From contig NZ_JAMPXE010000001.1 in NCBI RefSeq assembly GCF_023701345.1, positions 18,871 to 82,870 on the forward strand: 64,000 nucleotides of DNA, in the 5' to 3' direction. The translations under genes and the position numbers were made by a program. Positions 38,715-50,970 of the stretch are shown in pieces. Every line of letters starts with the position of its first letter. Position 1 is the first letter of the stretch. Below the pieces are notes generated by a model. The model was not told where the DNA came from, did no database searches, and was given only the letters and a program-made list of their open reading frames with translations. This DNA comes from Rhodoferax sp. Its GTDB lineage: Bacteria > Pseudomonadota > Gammaproteobacteria > Burkholderiales > Burkholderiaceae_C.

Positions 38715-38729
38715 GGAGCCTGACGCCTC

Positions 38730-40640
38730 ATGATCCCCGAACTTGGCCATGTTGCCCTCATTCTCGCCATGCAGTTGGCCCTGGTGCAAAGCCTGCTTTG
38801 CCTGGCCGGGGCAGCGCGCAACCGGGAGGGCTGGATGTGCATGGGCAAACGAGCTGCCAATGCGCAGATGCTCTTGGTGCTGGCCAGCTTTGCCGCACTG
38901 GCCTGGGCCTATTACGCCAATGATTTCAGCGTATTGAATGTGGCCGAGCATTCCTCACGCCAGTTGCCTATGCCTTACCGGCTGACCGCAACCTGGGGCT
39001 CCCACGAAGGTTCCATGATGCTGTGGATACTGATACTGTCCGGCTGGACCGTGGCACTCAACTTCAGTACCGGACAGCTGCCAGCCGCCCTGCAGGCGCG
39101 TGTGGTGGGCGTGATGGGGGGAGTCAGCGCCGCGCTTCTGGCTTTTGTGCTGTTCACCTCGAACCCATTTCTCCGGATCGATCCACCACCGCCTGACGGC
39201 ATGGACCTCAACCCCTTGTTGCAGGACCCCGGCATGATCATTCACCCGCCACTGCTCTACATGGGTTACGTGGGTTTCATTGTGGCCTTTGCCTTTGCCG
39301 TGGCGACAATGCTGGGCAACACAGCCAGCAACGACTGGGCGCGCTGGGCGCGGCCCTGGACGCAAGCTGCCTGGGCGTTTCTGACCCTGGGCATCACCGT
39401 GGGATCATGGTGGGCCTATTACGAACTGGGCTGGGGCGGCTGGTGGTTCTGGGACCCCACTGAAAACGCCTCGCTGCTGCCCTGGCTGGCGGGTACCGCG
39501 CTGATGCACGCGTTGGCGTTGACCGAAAAACGCGGCAGCCTGCATCTGTGGAGTGTTTTCCTTGCGATCACAGCATTTTCACTGTGCCTTGTCGGCACTT
39601 TTCTGGTGCGCTCGGGGGTGTTGTCCTCGGTCCATGCCTTTGCCCAGGACCCGGCGCGCGGTTTGTTCATTTTGCTGTTTCTCATTTTAGTGATTGGTGG
39701 CGCGCTGCTGCTGTTTGCACTGCGGGCTTCCAGGCTGGTGCGGGCCGCACCCGCGCCCCTGGTCTCACACGAAGTGCTGGTACTTTCAGGCAATGTGCTG
39801 CTGCTGGTGGCTGCAGCCACCGTGCTGCTTGGAACGCTTTATCCGCTGATACTGGATGCGCTGGAGCTGGGCAAAGTCTCGGTCGGACCGCCCTACTTCA
39901 ATGCGGTGTTCGTGCCCTTGATGGTTCCAGTGCTGCTGCTGGTCGGCCTGGGTATGCAGGCGGACGGGCACGACCCCAGCCTGCGCGCAATCGTCGCCAA
40001 GCTCAGGTGGCACGGACTGGCCGCCTTGATGCTGGGCGCCGCGTTGCCCTGGCTCTACCGTGAATTACGCTGGCCGGCAATGCTGGCCATCACCCTGGCC
40101 AGCTGGATAACGCTTGCCACCGTTCAGGGATTGATCGATCAGTTCAGGCGGCAAGCCAGGAAAACGCTGACGACCCTGGGCATGAGCGTGGCCCACATCG
40201 GCCTGGCGATCAGTGTCGTTGGCATTGGATTTGTCAGTTCCTATGCGTCCGAGCAGGATTTGGCCATGCGTCCCGGCGACACGGCCAGCCTGGCTGGCTA
40301 CACCCTGACCTTCCACGGCGTGACTGAACTTCCGGGGCCGAATTTCTCAGCCGTGGTCGCTGACCTGAGTCTCAGCCAGGGGGGGAAAATCATGGACCGG
40401 CTGAGCCCCGAAAAGCGGGTTTACCATGTCTCCAGAAAACAGATGTCCGAATCGGCGATTCGTTACGGCATCGGTGGCGACCTCTACGCCGCGCTGGGTG
40501 AGCCCCTGCAAAATGGCGCCTGGAGCGTGCGTCTGTACCACAAGCCCTTGGTGATCTGGATCTGGCTGGGCGCCCTGGTGATGGGCCTGGGGGCCGCCAT
40601 CTCCGCCATTGCCCGGCGTCGCATGAGGAGCACAACATGA
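38730..40640 (+). CDS. CcmF/NrfE-like haem lyase
   Basis: Multi-TM; WGSHEGSMMLWILILS, WWFWDPTENASLLPWLAGTALMHAL tryptophan-rich motif. Confidence 0.92.
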   Translation: MIPELGHVALILAMQLALVQSLLCLAGAARNREGWMCMGKRAANAQMLLVLASFAALAWAYYANDFSVLNVAEHSSRQLPMPYRLTATWGSHEGSMMLWILILSGWTVALNFSTGQLPAALQARVVGVMGGVSAALLAFVLFTSNPFLRIDPPPPDGMDLNPLLQDPGMIIHPPLLYMGYVGFIVAFAFAVATMLGNTASNDWARWARPWTQAAWAFLTLGITVGSWWAYYELGWGGWWFWDPTENASLLPWLAGTALMHALALTEKRGSLHLWSVFLAITAFSLCLVGTFLVRSGVLSSVHAFAQDPARGLFILLFLILVIGGALLLFALRASRLVRAAPAPLVSHEVLVLSGNVLLLVAAATVLLGTLYPLILDALELGKVSVGPPYFNAVFVPLMVPVLLLVGLGMQADGHDPSLRAIVAKLRWHGLAALMLGAALPWLYRELRWPAMLAITLASWITLATVQGLIDQFRRQARKTLTTLGMSVAHIGLAISVVGIGFVSSYASEQDLAMRPGDTASLAGYTLTFHGVTELPGPNFSAVVADLSLSQGGKIMDRLSPEKRVYHVSRKQMSESAIRYGIGGDLYAALGEPLQNGAWSVRLYHKPLVIWIWLGALVMGLGAAISAIARRRMRSTT

Positions 40641-41386
40641 ATTTCTGGTTCCTGGCCTGCGGGCTGGTCATCGTTGCACTGGTGTTTGTTTTGCTGCCGA
40701 TTCGCCGCCAGCAAGCCCAGTCACATTCAACGGCCCAGGCAGCGGCCACAACGCTCGATACCAGCGGCCATCGCCGGACCGCCGGACTGCTGGTATTTTT
40801 GCTGCCGCTGATCACTTTGGGGCTGTACCTGCACCTGGGTGCGCCATCGGTTCTGGGGGCGCAGCACATGCTGCAGGCGCGTGGCCAGCATGACGTCGAC
40901 AACATGATGGCAGCCATGGAGGCCAAGCTCAAGGCCAACCCCGACGATATCGAGGCCTTGTACGTGATGGGACGCTCCTACCTGGCCTTGCAACGCCATG
41001 CAGACGCCGAAACCACGCTGGCCAAGGCTGCCAGGCTGGCGCCGCAGGAGGCACGCATGCTGTCGCAATACGCGGAAGTGCTGGCCATTAACAACAACGG
41101 CAATTTGCAAGGCACAGCAAGGCCGCTGATCGAGCAGGCCCTGGAGCTGGACCCTGAAGACGAAAAAGCGCTGGAGCTGGCAGGTCTGGCCGCGTTCCAG
41201 CGCCAAGAGTGGGCACAGGCCGTGCACTTTTGGCGGCGCCTGCTCAAGCGACTCCCTGCCGACAGCGAATTTCACCAGGACATGAACCAGGCAATTCAGG
41301 AAGCTGAAGAAAAATCAGCACAAGCCTCTGGTTTGGGAGAGCGCGCCAAACTGCAGCCCGCCAGCAAGCAACAGACGCCCCATTAG
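40637..41386 (+). CDS. CcmI/NrfG-like TPR protein of cytochrome c assembly
   Basis: N-terminal two-TM region plus TPRs (DDIEALYVMGRSYLALQRHADAETTLAKAARLAPQ); 4-nt overlap with the ccmF-like gene. Confidence 0.85.
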   Translation: MNFWFLACGLVIVALVFVLLPIRRQQAQSHSTAQAAATTLDTSGHRRTAGLLVFLLPLITLGLYLHLGAPSVLGAQHMLQARGQHDVDNMMAAMEAKLKANPDDIEALYVMGRSYLALQRHADAETTLAKAARLAPQEARMLSQYAEVLAINNNGNLQGTARPLIEQALELDPEDEKALELAGLAAFQRQEWAQAVHFWRRLLKRLPADSEFHQDMNQAIQEAEEKSAQASGLGERAKLQPASKQQTPH

Positions 41387-41392
41387 CCAGCC

Positions 41393-42052
41393 TCACTGCC
41401 GGATCACATCCGCACCGGCCGGCGGCTTGAAGACAAAGGTCGTGGCTGCCAAGGCCGGGTTGAGTTGCATTTGCTTGAACGTCAATACCGAGCGCTGGCC
41501 AAAACTGTCCAGAATTTCCAGCACCGCCAGCGTGCTGGTGGCTGTAGCGGCATCCCCTGCGACCCTGAAACCCACCCGCACCGACTGCAACTGGCCGTCA
41601 GTTGATTTCGGTTTCGCCAACACCCACTGCAAACCGTCCTGGTCTGGCGCATCTGCCAGCACAAAATCTTCTTGCAAGGCCTGCACATCGGCCGCCGAGG
41701 CAATCAGGGCCGCAGGGGTTGTGCCCAGCACCGCAGCCTGCTTGCGTGCGGTGACCTGGTTCAGGTCAACATCGTGCAACCACAGCGTCTGACCATCAGC
41801 CACGATGGTTTGCACAAAGGGTTTGGCATAGTCAAAGCGGAACCGGTTGGGCCGGGAAAATTCAAACCGGCCGCTGGAAGTTTTGACCCGGGACACCTGC
41901 CCTTCGCGCGCTGGCGAGGTCACCACCTGGGTGAAATCTGCCTGGCCGGTTTTGACCGTCTGGACAAAAGTCTCCAGGCTTTTCAGGCCGCCGGCGCTGA
42001 CGCCGCCGATGGATGCAACTGCTAAAAATACCGTCAATAAAAATCGTTTCAA
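41393..42052 (-). CDS. lolA: Outer-membrane lipoprotein carrier protein
   Basis: Signal peptide (L/M)KRFLLTVFLAVASIGGVSA; FEFSRPNRFRFDYAKPFVQTIVADGQTLWLHDVDLNQVT. TTG start inferred. Confidence 0.85.
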   Translation of the reverse strand: MKRFLLTVFLAVASIGGVSAGGLKSLETFVQTVKTGQADFTQVVTSPAREGQVSRVKTSSGRFEFSRPNRFRFDYAKPFVQTIVADGQTLWLHDVDLNQVTARKQAAVLGTTPAALIASAADVQALQEDFVLADAPDQDGLQWVLAKPKSTDGQLQSVRVGFRVAGDAATATSTLAVLEILDSFGQRSVLTFKQMQLNPALAATTFVFKPPAGADVIRQ

Positions 42053-42089
42053 AGCTGACCTTTTGCGTGTGGGTTGAATGAACACAAAG

Positions 42090-42122
42090 CCATGGATCGC
42101 CACGCTCCGCTCGCGATGACGC
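42090..42122. repeat. REPIN-like repeat, partial copy (CATGGATCGCCACGCTCCGCTCGCGATGACGC)
   Basis: Matches the half-element seen at 9441-9522 and 59286-59357. Confidence 0.75.
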
Positions 42123-42134
42123 TTCTGGCGCAGC

Positions 42135-45492
<3,358 letters not shown>

Positions 45493-45530
45493 ATCGCACC
45501 CCGCAGCCAGGGCTTATACCGAAGCCGGGC

Positions 45531-45536
45531 TATAAT
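45531..45536 (+). promoter_or_regulatory. Consensus -10 box (TATAAT) upstream of rpmB-rpmG
   Basis: TATAAT at 45531-45536; no convincing -35 box. Confidence 0.5.
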
Positions 45537-45657
45537 GCCGGGCTTTGCTGCTTGCCCCGTGAGGGATTGGCTGCAGACGGGTTACCGCCACCCTTTTCTT
45601 GGCGAGGTGAGGCCTCTGGCGTCAGTCAGGGCCGTTTAATAGTATCGGAGTGTCCAC

Positions 45658-45891
45658 ATGGCACGCGTATGTGAAGTCACGGGCAAAGGCCCGATGGTTG
45701 GGAACAATGTTTCCCACGCCAACAACAAAACCAAGCGCCGGTTCCTGCCGAACCTGCAATACCGCCGTTTCTGGGTGGAGTCTGAAAACCGCTGGGTGCG
45801 CCTGCGGATCTCGAACGCTGGTCTGCGTTTGATCGACAAAAACGGTATCGACGCTGTGCTCGCAGACCTGCGCGCACGTGGTCAGGCCTAA
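45658..45891 (+). CDS. rpmB: 50S ribosomal protein L28
   Basis: [34 protein letters not shown]. Confidence 0.97.
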   Translation: MARVCEVTGKGPMVGNNVSHANNKTKRRFLPNLQYRRFWVESENRWVRLRISNAGLRLIDKNGIDAVLADLRARGQA

Positions 45892-45910
45892 ACCCACATA
45901 AGGAAACATC

Positions 45911-46081
45911 ATGGCTACCAAAGGCGGACGCGAAAAAATCAAGCTGGAATCGACAGCCGGCACCGGTCACTTCTACACGACCGACAAGAACAAGAAAACC
46001 ACTCCCGAGAAATTGCTGATCAAGAAATTTGATCCCAAAGCTCGCAAGCACGTGGATTACAAGGAAATGAAACTGAAGTAA
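45911..46081 (+). CDS. rpmG: 50S ribosomal protein L33
   Basis: [56 protein letters not shown] (not in the supplied ORF track). Confidence 0.97.
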   Translation: MATKGGREKIKLESTAGTGHFYTTDKNKKTTPEKLLIKKFDPKARKHVDYKEMKLK

Positions 46082-46099
46082 TTCGGTTTTCATCCCATA

Positions 46100-46126
46100 A
46101 AAGCCCGCAATGCGCGGGCTTTTTTT
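46100..46126 (+). terminator. Intrinsic terminator after rpmG
   Basis: AAAGCCCGC-AATGC-GCGGGCTTTTTTT. Confidence 0.92.
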
Positions 46127-46141
46127 CGTCTGCCGTTCAGA

Positions 46142-46915
46142 TCAAGGATTTGTGAGCCTGGGCAAACGAAACACGCTGTCATCCCGATAAAACGCCGGGT
46201 CTTCGTTGGCGGCCCACCAACCGGGCACGCCGAGCACCGGCAAATGGACAAACGGCTTGGCGGCCAATTTCTCAGCACTCAGATCATGCGCCAGCCAGGC
46301 ATCGACGCTGGCTATTGCATTGCCAGTGGCCAGGACACGGTAGACATGGGCGGTGATCGATTTTCTTGGTGCCACCAGCTTTTCCATCAAGGCATGGCCA
46401 AACAGGACGAGATGGGCCTGCCGCCACAGTGGGCGCAGCTCAACAAACAAGCACTGCCAGTCTTTGGCGTCCAGGGCGTCCCACAAGGCATCGGGGGCTT
46501 GCAGCAGGGCCGCATTCTCATCAAACACCGTCAAGGCATCACGCGCCGGCCCACGCACGGGCTGGATCCCGGTGCGTTCAATTTGCGCTGCCTGCAACGC
46601 GTTCAAACGCTTCTTGCTCAGGGGAAAGGCATGCCACACCAGGCCGTTGAAAAAGTCATGCAAACCATCCCGGGTGGGCACGCGCCCAAAGTCAAAGATG
46701 TACTGCTCATACGCCAGGCCGGCGGGCAACTCGCTTTGCGGAACAAAATGCACAGGCGCCAAGGCAGCCTGATTGAGCGCAGCGGTCTGCGCCATCCCGT
46801 CGCGCACGCTACGCGCGATGGCCTCGCCCTGGTCGCGCCATGGCGCCAGCCAGGGCACAGTCCAGTCAATGACCTCCAGAACAGCAGGCAAGGTCGCGTC
46901 CCACGAACCAGTCAA
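46142..46915 (-). CDS. DUF3025-like protein of unknown function
   Basis: FVPQSELPAGLAYEQYIFDFGRVPTRDGLHDFFNGLVWHAFPLSKKRLN. Start uncertain; TTG at 46915 proposed because the longer ORF overlaps the upstream gene. Confidence 0.7.
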   Translation of the reverse strand: MTGSWDATLPAVLEVIDWTVPWLAPWRDQGEAIARSVRDGMAQTAALNQAALAPVHFVPQSELPAGLAYEQYIFDFGRVPTRDGLHDFFNGLVWHAFPLSKKRLNALQAAQIERTGIQPVRGPARDALTVFDENAALLQAPDALWDALDAKDWQCLFVELRPLWRQAHLVLFGHALMEKLVAPRKSITAHVYRVLATGNAIASVDAWLAHDLSAEKLAAKPFVHLPVLGVPGWWAANEDPAFYRDDSVFRLPRLTNP

Positions 46916-46929
46916 AGCTGGTCTGCCGC

Positions 46930-48120
46930 TCAGGCATGGGCCGCACGCAGCCTGACAGAAAACTCCTGCAGCGTCGCAATACCACTGGCTTCGGCGCGCT
47001 GGCACCAGGCCTGCAAATCTGCCGCGAGTTGTTCCCGGGTGTGCGAGCGGTTCAGCCACAGCTGGCGCAATTCTTCGCGCATCAGCACCATTTTGTCGAG
47101 CACCGGCGAGGCCGCGCGCACCACCGCCAGATGAGCCACCACAGCTGCCGGCACTTTTTCAGTATCACGGTGCAGCCAGTGCTGCGCTGCCTTGAGCACG
47201 CTGGCATCGGCACTGCGCGCTTTCAGCGCCTCAACTTCGGTACGAAAAGCCTGGCGCATGCCACGGGCGTAACCCGCCATCAGCTCGTAGCGGTTTTGAA
47301 TCAGGGCTTCCAGCGTGTGCTCATCGGCCACCGGACGCAAGCTACCCAAAGCCAGCCGCGGTGGAATTTTTTTAACCCTGGCCAAACCCACGCGCTGCAG
47401 CAGGCTGATGTACATCCAGCCAATGTCGAATTCATAAGGCTTGACCGACAACTTGGCCGAGGTGGGATAGGTGTGGTGGTTGTTGTGCAGCTCTTCGCCC
47501 GCAATCAAAATCCCCCAGGGCGAGATATTGGTGCTGGCATCGGGTACCTCAAAATTGCGATAACCCCAGAAATGCGCCGCGCCGTTGACAATGCCGGCGG
47601 CCATCACCGGCGTCCAGGCCATTTGCACCGCCCACACGGCCATACCGGCGACACCAAACAGCGCCAGGTCAAGCACCAGCATCAGCGCTACACCCACATA
47701 GGAATAGGCGCTGTAAAGGTGCCGTTCGATCCAGTCATTGGGCGTACCATGGCCAAATCGGGCCAGGGTTTCCTTGTTTTGCGCCTCTTTGCGGTACAGC
47801 TCGTAACCCTGCAACAAGACGGTCTTGATGCCATACACATGCGGACTGTGCGGGTCGTCGGGCTGCTCGCATTTGGCGTGGTGCTTGCGGTGAATGGACG
47901 CCCATTCCTTAGTCACCTGGCCCGTGGTCAGCCATAGCCAGAAGCGGAAAAAATGCGAGGCGATCGGGTGCAAATCCAGCGCCCGGTGAGCCTGATGACG
48001 GTGCAAGAAGATGGTGACACTGAGCATGGTCACATGCGTCATGCCCAGGGTGAACAACACCAGCTGCCAGGCGTTCAGGTTCCAGAACCCGTTCGCTGCC
48101 CACTCCAACAATGAAACCAT
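46930..48120 (-). CDS. Membrane fatty acid desaturase (acyl-CoA/acyl-lipid type)
   Basis: Histidine boxes HRHQAHRAL, HRKHHA, HNNHHTYPTSAK. Confidence 0.9.
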   Translation of the reverse strand: MVSLLEWAANGFWNLNAWQLVLFTLGMTHVTMLSVTIFLHRHQAHRALDLHPIASHFFRFWLWLTTGQVTKEWASIHRKHHAKCEQPDDPHSPHVYGIKTVLLQGYELYRKEAQNKETLARFGHGTPNDWIERHLYSAYSYVGVALMLVLDLALFGVAGMAVWAVQMAWTPVMAAGIVNGAAHFWGYRNFEVPDASTNISPWGILIAGEELHNNHHTYPTSAKLSVKPYEFDIGWMYISLLQRVGLARVKKIPPRLALGSLRPVADEHTLEALIQNRYELMAGYARGMRQAFRTEVEALKARSADASVLKAAQHWLHRDTEKVPAAVVAHLAVVRAASPVLDKMVLMREELRQLWLNRSHTREQLAADLQAWCQRAEASGIATLQEFSVRLRAAHA

Positions 48121-48141
48121 TGATTCGTCTCTCTAATAATT

Positions 48142-49413
48142 TTATTGACGCTGCCAAACTGCAGCGAAGAAGCCATCGGTCTGATGCCGATGCGGCCACA
48201 GCCGTAAAAATCGTTGTTGATTATCGCCGCCACTGCATAAATTTTCAGCATGTTCCACTTTAAGCCCTACCAGCACCTCACCCACGTCGAGCGGCGCAAA
48301 GTCCGGGTTGGCTTCGGAAAAAGCCAACGCAATGGCTTCGTTTTCTTGCGGCAGCACGCTGCAGGTGGCATAGACCAGGCGTCCACCGGATTTGAGCAGG
48401 CGTGCCGCACTTTGCAGAATGGCTGTTTGCTTGACGGTCATTTCATCGACCGCGGTCTGGTTTTGCCGCCATTTCAAATCGGGGTTGCGGCGCAGGGTGC
48501 CCATGCCGGTACAGGGGGCATCGACCAGCACGCGGTCAATCTTGCCGCTCAGGCGTTTGACGCGGTCATCACGTTCATGCGCGATGGCCGCGGGGTGCAC
48601 GTTCGACAAGCCACTGCGCGCCAGCCGTGACTTGAAGGCGTCAAGCCGGCCGGCCGAGGTATCAAACGCATACAGCCGCCCGGTACTGCGCATGGCGGCG
48701 CCAATGGCCAGTGTTTTGCCGCCGGCACCGGCGCAAAAATCGACCACCATCTCGCCGCGCTTGGCATCGAGCAGCATGGCCAGCAGTTGCGAACCTTCGT
48801 CCTGCACTTCGAAATCGCCGCGCTTGAAGGACTCCATCTTGTTGAGCGACGGCTTGCCGGCAATGCGCAAACCCCAGGGCGAATAAGGCGTGGGCACCGC
48901 CTTGATGCCCAAGGCGGCCAGCTCTTTTTGCACATCGGCGCGCTTGGCCTTAAACGCGTTGACGCGCAAGTCCAGCCCGGCGCCCTTGTTGAAACTCTCC
49001 ACCAGTGGCCAGAACTCAGCGCCCAATTGGTCCTTGAGCGGCTGCACCAGCCACTCGGGCAGGTTGTGGCGGTGGCGCTCCATCAGGTCTTCGGGCCTGA
49101 TTTTTTCGCACTGGTCAAGCCAGTTGATTTCCTGCTCGCTCAGGGCGCTGCGCAGGAAATCGCCAGGGCCGTAAAAGCCCAGAATGGCCAGACGGCGCTC
49201 TTTGGGGCCGCTGCCGGAAGGCGCAAAATGGTCGAACAACAACTTTTTGCGCAGCACGGTATAGACCGTCTCGGCCAGGGTGGCGCGTTCACGGGGCCCG
49301 AGGCCACGGTGTTCACGAAAGAATCGCGACACGATGGCATCGGCCGGGTGGTCAAATTTGAGGGAAAGACGAACCAGTTCGGAACAGGCGTCAAGCAGGG
49401 CTTTTGGATGCAT
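48142..49413 (-). CDS. RsmB/NOP-family rRNA m5C methyltransferase
   Basis: VDFCAGAGGKTLAIGAAM, DAPCTGMGTLRRNPDLKWR, YATCSVLPQEN. Confidence 0.9.
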   Translation of the reverse strand: MHPKALLDACSELVRLSLKFDHPADAIVSRFFREHRGLGPRERATLAETVYTVLRKKLLFDHFAPSGSGPKERRLAILGFYGPGDFLRSALSEQEINWLDQCEKIRPEDLMERHRHNLPEWLVQPLKDQLGAEFWPLVESFNKGAGLDLRVNAFKAKRADVQKELAALGIKAVPTPYSPWGLRIAGKPSLNKMESFKRGDFEVQDEGSQLLAMLLDAKRGEMVVDFCAGAGGKTLAIGAAMRSTGRLYAFDTSAGRLDAFKSRLARSGLSNVHPAAIAHERDDRVKRLSGKIDRVLVDAPCTGMGTLRRNPDLKWRQNQTAVDEMTVKQTAILQSAARLLKSGGRLVYATCSVLPQENEAIALAFSEANPDFAPLDVGEVLVGLKVEHAENLCSGGDNQQRFLRLWPHRHQTDGFFAAVWQRQ

Positions 49414-49559
49414 AGGGGGCGATTGTCCCACGGGAACTTTACGCAACTTCACCACTCCTATTTGAGACTGGCAAAATGAAGTTGCACAATAGGCAAAACC
49501 CAACCTCGCTGCCAACCTAAGCCTCTCGCACACCCGTCTTCAAAACACAAATCCACCCG

Positions 49560-50948
49560 ATGTTCTTGCGCCCCAAACACCCCATGCCCCGCCTCACCCC
49601 AGCGCGCCGCCCCTCTCCGCTGGCTTGCGTCATGGCGCTGTCGCTGGGCTTGCTGCTGGGCGGCTGCGCCAGCCTGAACATCGATGAAACGCCGGATGCC
49701 AACGCATTCCAGGGGCTCACTGAAGCCACCTGGTGGCGTGACTTTCACGACCCCTTGCTGGCTGAACTGATCACCCGGGCCATGCGTGCCAATCCCACCA
49801 TCCTCACCTCCCAGGCTGCGCTGCTACAGGCACGTGCGCTGCGTGATGTCAAACTGGCCGCCACCCGCCCCAACCTCACGGTGTCTGGCTCGGTGCAGCG
49901 CAACACCTCGGACGGCTCCGAGGCCAGCGTCAACTTCAGGGGCGGACTCGACGCCAGCTGGGAACTTGACGTGTTTGGCGCCAACCGCAGCGCCTTGGCC
50001 AACAGCGAAGCCGACCTGCAAGCGGCCAAGGCCAGTTTGCGTGACGTGCAATTGAGCATGACCGCCGAGGTCGCCCTGGCCTACATTCAGCTGCGCGGTT
50101 TGCAGGCGCAGCTGGGCATCGCCCGGCACAACCTGAGCAGCCAGCAAGAAACCCTGCAAATCACCCAGTGGCGCGCACAAGCCGGCCTGATCACCTCGCT
50201 CGAAGTCGAGCAGGCGCAAACCGCCGTGTCCCAGACCGCAGCGCAGTTGCCAGCCCTGCAAAGCAGCCTGGCCAAAACAAGGCACAGTCTGGCCGTGCTC
50301 ACCGGTCAACACCCGCATGAACTCGACACCCTGCTGACCGCCACCCTGCCCATTCCACAGGTGGCCACACAGGTGGCCGATGTGATTCCGGCAGACAGCC
50401 TGCGCCAGCGCGCCGATGTGCGTGCCGCCGAGGCACGCATCACTGCGGCACTGGCCGCGGTCGACGCCGCCGAGGCGGCCCGTTTGCCCAGCTTCAGGTT
50501 GGGTGGCTCATTGGGCTTGACAGCACTCACGCTGGCAGGTTTCAGCAACGGGGCCGCACTGGCCACGCAGATACTGGGCAGTGTCTCTGTCCCGGTGCTC
50601 GATGGTGGCGCCTCCAAAGCCCAGGTCCGCGCGCAGCAAGCGGTGTTGGCGCAAACCCGTGCCACTTACCAAAACACCCTGCTGACGGCCCTCAAGGAAG
50701 TTGAAGACGCCCTGATCGCCTTGCAGCATGACCGCGAACGATTGCGCCACCTGCAGCAAGCCGCCAGCGCCGCTGACAACGCCGCCCTGCTGGCACAAAA
50801 CCGTTACAGCAGCGGACTGGTTGATTTCCAGACCGTGCTGCAAACCCAGCGCACCCTGTTGGGCGCACAAGACAGCGTGGCCAGCCTGCAAGCCGAGCTC
50901 AGCAGCGGCCATGTGCGGCTGGTCAAGGCCATGGGCGGCGGCTGGTGA
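49560..50948 (+). CDS. NodT/TolC-like outer-membrane efflux lipoprotein
   Basis: Lipobox LLLGGCAS; AFQGLTEATWWRDFHDPLLAELITRA; coiled-coil repeats. Confidence 0.9.
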   Translation: MFLRPKHPMPRLTPARRPSPLACVMALSLGLLLGGCASLNIDETPDANAFQGLTEATWWRDFHDPLLAELITRAMRANPTILTSQAALLQARALRDVKLAATRPNLTVSGSVQRNTSDGSEASVNFRGGLDASWELDVFGANRSALANSEADLQAAKASLRDVQLSMTAEVALAYIQLRGLQAQLGIARHNLSSQQETLQITQWRAQAGLITSLEVEQAQTAVSQTAAQLPALQSSLAKTRHSLAVLTGQHPHELDTLLTATLPIPQVATQVADVIPADSLRQRADVRAAEARITAALAAVDAAEAARLPSFRLGGSLGLTALTLAGFSNGAALATQILGSVSVPVLDGGASKAQVRAQQAVLAQTRATYQNTLLTALKEVEDALIALQHDRERLRHLQQAASAADNAALLAQNRYSSGLVDFQTVLQTQRTLLGAQDSVASLQAELSSGHVRLVKAMGGGW

Positions 50949-50970
50949 TGAAAACAACAGAAGGCACCTT

